This document shows positions 63,633-64,000 of a stretch of 64,000 nt of DNA, in pieces; positions within the stretch are counted from its first letter, which is position 1; each line of letters opens with the position of its first letter. The position numbers and the translations under genes are program-made. This DNA is from Neelides folsomi (taxonomy: Eukaryota; Arthropoda; Collembola; Neelipleona; Neelidae): contig JAQGBZ010000185.1 in NCBI GenBank assembly GCA_034687125.1, positions 58,908-122,907 of the forward strand, written 5' to 3'. The notes under the pieces were generated by a model. That model ran no database searches and was not told the origin of the DNA. It was given only the letters and a program-made list of their open reading frames with translations.

Positions 63633-64000
63633 GTAAATTCCATTTCTATACATACATAGCACATTTATAGTTATAATATCAAAGCTAGCCTAAACATTAC
63701 AATCCGGAAAGGCTCCATATAGAGCTCTAACATTAAGTATGCATGTTAAAAGATATTAAACCTAAAACAAACCTAACCCTAAAGAATGCGATCAATCTTT
63801 TAACATGGCGCATGGTATGAGATTGGGACGCCAATACGAGCCTTTCCAGCATTGTAATGCGCAATTACACAACTACTCAGAATCAACAAGGCAATTAACT
63901 TTATGTTAGCTAGTTATAGTGTTATACAGAGTGACCCAAGTGTTACGCTTTCATAGGGAACATTAGAAAGATAGAAATAGCGACATATAGTCTTATAGTA
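63633..64000. other. 3' flank of GPCR copy 2 with a small inverted-repeat element
   Basis: No final GPCR exon recognised. It holds the element at 63696-63858 and, from 63925, ACAGAGTGACCCAAGTGTTACGC, which resembles another transposon end. Confidence 0.45.
63696..63858. mobile_element. Small MITE-like hairpin
   Basis: ATTACAATCCGGAAAGGCTC at 63696-63715 is inverted at 63838-63858 (GAGCCTTTCCAGCATTGTAAT, two to three mismatches). A second inner pair (CATGTTAAAAGAT / ATCTTTTAACATG) extends the stem. Non-coding. Confidence 0.7.

Noticed and set aside
1..64000. CRISPR arrays, bacterial operons, rRNA or tRNA genes
   Set aside because: The window is eukaryotic, with intron-split genes. No regular spacer array and no tRNA-like cloverleaf was recognised by eye; a tRNAscan-SE run would settle tRNAs.

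Overview
The window looks like nuclear DNA from an arthropod. It is strongly AT-rich. Genes are split by short GT-AG introns, TATA boxes and AATAAA sites are recognisable, inverted-repeat transposons are common, and one short (CCTAA)n run matches the arthropod telomere unit. The gene content (IA-2/phogrin, Methuselah-like receptors, lipocalin-like proteins) fits a hexapod. A springtail is my best guess, but nothing in the window proves it.

Layout. 1-8.0 kb, minus strand: the 5' two-thirds of an SMC3-like cohesin ATPase gene running off the left edge, then an F-box/LRR gene. 8.0-13.2 kb: no gene seen. 13.2-34.2 kb, minus strand: a complete 22-exon IA-2/phogrin (PTPRN-type) pseudophosphatase gene of 1049 aa. 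Every exon junction but one was settled by splice signals and phase. Its introns hold a decayed antisense zinc-finger gene, a hAT remnant, MITE-like elements and, in the 9.3-kb first intron, a near-perfect hairpin with 174-bp arms. 34.2-38.9 kb: no gene seen. 38.9-45.9 kb, plus strand: two related secreted proteins, each with a signal peptide, a Pro/Tyr/Ala repeat and two Cys-rich modules. Between them lie a DNA transposon with a frameshifted transposase (and a MITE inserted in its terminal repeat) and a second transposon-derived remnant. 46.3-52.9 kb, minus strand: a small secreted 88-aa protein, a secreted lipocalin-like protein and a 5'-truncated relative. 54.2-63.6 kb: two tandem Methuselah-like GPCR genes on the plus strand with matching intron phases. 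Between them, on the minus strand, are a small coiled-coil membrane protein and a VASt-domain (Aster/GRAMD1-like) protein without a GRAM domain.

Function. The left part is housekeeping: chromosome cohesion, ubiquitin-ligase targeting and dense-core vesicle secretion. The right half is accessory: secreted and receptor families arising by tandem duplication among young transposons. The best candidate for something undescribed is the pair of Cys-module/repeat secreted proteins at 38.9 and 44.8 kb. Spliced genes were rebuilt by hand from splice sites and reading phase. Family assignments rest on recognised motifs, not on a search.
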